Source of the DNA: Eubacteriaceae bacterium
GTDB taxonomy: Bacteria; Bacillota; Clostridia; Eubacteriales; Anaerofustaceae
Direction: 5' to 3'
Assembly: GCA_017613995.1 (NCBI GenBank)
Contig: JAGACT010000002.1
Span: forward strand, 1-13,545
DNA: 13,545 nucleotides
The notes beneath the pieces were generated by a model. It made no database searches. It had not been told where the DNA came from and saw only the letters and a list, made by a program, of their open reading frames with translations. Shown here in pieces: positions 13,100 to 13,545 of the stretch (the stretch's first letter is position 1; each line of letters opens with the position of its first letter). The translations under genes and the position numbers were made by a program.

Positions 13100-13160
13100 A
13101 AACGGGCGAATACACCGTTTTTTCGCGCATTTCGCCATAATCGGCGCATATCGGTGTATT
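13100..13160 (+). promoter_or_regulatory. Overlapping inverted repeats upstream of the acyltransferase gene
   Basis: Two mutually exclusive pairings are visible. AAACGG (13100-13105) pairs with CCGTTT (13115-13120) and is followed by Ts to 13123, a terminator-like hairpin. Alternatively AATACACCG (13109-13117) pairs with CGGTGTATT (13152-13160), 9 bp perfect, with an inner CGCC/GGCG (13133-13136 with 13143-13146). The second pairing would break the first. It could be an attenuator, an operator dyad or coincidence. Confidence 0.4.
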
Positions 13161-13201
13161 ATGTATATATACCTCAATAATACCAAGGCAGAACCGACAC
13201 C

Positions 13202-13545
13202 ATGGAAAAGACAAGATACAGATACCTTGACGTCCTCAGGGCCGTGCTGTGCACCGCCGTACTGTGCTACCACCTGGGTATCCTCAGAGGAGGGTACCTG
13301 GCTGTCTGCGGCTTTTTTGTGCTCAGCGGGTACCTCAGCGCTAATTCCCTGAGCTCCGCGGGGGACATACGGCTGGGAAGATGGTATGCCTCCCGGTTCA
13401 GAAGACTGTATCTTCCCCTCGCTATCACCGCTTTTCTCACCGTGGGAGTCGTTTCCCTGTTCCCCGATATCATCTGGGTATCCCTTAAGCCGGAGACCAC
13501 TTCCGTCCTTCTCGGATACGACAATTTCTGGCAGATCTCGGCCAA
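13202..13545 (+). CDS. Acyltransferase-3 (OafA/OatA-type) membrane protein, 3' end cut by window
   Basis: The frame stays open for 114 codons from ATG 13202 to the window edge. The start MEKTRYRYLDVLRAV followed by a hydrophobic helix with H24 (LCYHLG) matches the family N-terminus with its conserved catalytic-region His. GGYLAVCGFFVLSGYL (30-45) matches the FFVLSGF motif, and SRFRRLYLP (64-72) the basic loop before the next helix. Such proteins O-acetylate or otherwise acylate cell-surface polysaccharides, peptidoglycan or lipids from the membrane. The target cannot be read from this fragment. Only a weak AAGG site (13183) precedes the start. A TATATA-type -10 may lie around 13164-13171 but no clear -35 is seen. 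Confidence 0.88.
   Translation, partial: MEKTRYRYLDVLRAVLCTAVLCYHLGILRGGYLAVCGFFVLSGYLSANSLSSAGDIRLGRWYASRFRRLYLPLAITAFLTVGVVSLFPDIIWVSLKPETTSVLLGYDNFWQISA

Overview
The window looks like chromosome from an anaerobic, GC-rich member of the Bacillota, most likely class Clostridia. This rests on strong Gram-positive-style AGGAGG ribosome binding sites, TTGACA/TATAAT-type promoters (several with an extended TGn -10), the order hslV-hslU-rpsB-tsf-pyrH-frr, and a homocysteine-synthesis module typical of strict anaerobes. I cannot place it to genus. It is mostly housekeeping sequence. I see no transposase, integrase, phage structural gene, CRISPR array or recognisable defence locus.

Left part (1-5013). 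A truncated ArsP_2-type membrane transporter runs leftward off the window and is divergent from an FkbM-type methyltransferase (+). The methyltransferase converges, with no intergenic base, on a leftward three-gene operon: DUF39/COG1900 protein, NIL-domain ferredoxin, and UPF0280/COG2122 protein. These match the three proteins linked in Methanosarcina acetivorans (MA1821, MA1822, MA1715) to direct sulfide assimilation into homocysteine. A near-consensus promoter lies in front of the DUF39 gene and overlaps the stop codon of nnrD (NAD(P)H-hydrate repair). A LysM-domain protein without a signal peptide has its own very good promoter and terminator just upstream of nnrD.

Middle part (5449-10804). 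The leftward translation and proteostasis block reads, in transcription order, hslV-hslU (ClpYQ protease, overlapping genes), rpsB-tsf (ribosomal protein S2, EF-Ts), and pyrH-frr (UMP kinase, ribosome recycling factor). Each pair has a promoter candidate and a terminator candidate. The codY gene that follows hslU in Bacillus is not here.

Right part (10890-13545). A rightward tRNA operon (Gly-TCC, Arg-TCT, His-GTG, Gln-CTG) runs from a consensus promoter to a strong terminator. That terminator sits back to back with the terminator of leftward yhbY, a ribosome-assembly RNA-binding protein. Divergent from yhbY is a rightward group: a VOC/glyoxalase-fold protein lacking two of the four usual metal ligands, a DUF3846 protein, and a YbaK-type Cys-tRNA(Pro) deacylase. 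After a strong terminator and an intergenic region with competing hairpins, the window ends inside an acyltransferase-3 membrane protein.

The most informative points are the complete linked homocysteine module, the C at position 33 of tRNA-Gly, the competing hairpins before the acyltransferase gene, the signal-less LysM protein, and the DUF3846/YbaK pairing. None of these amounts to a clearly new multi-gene system.
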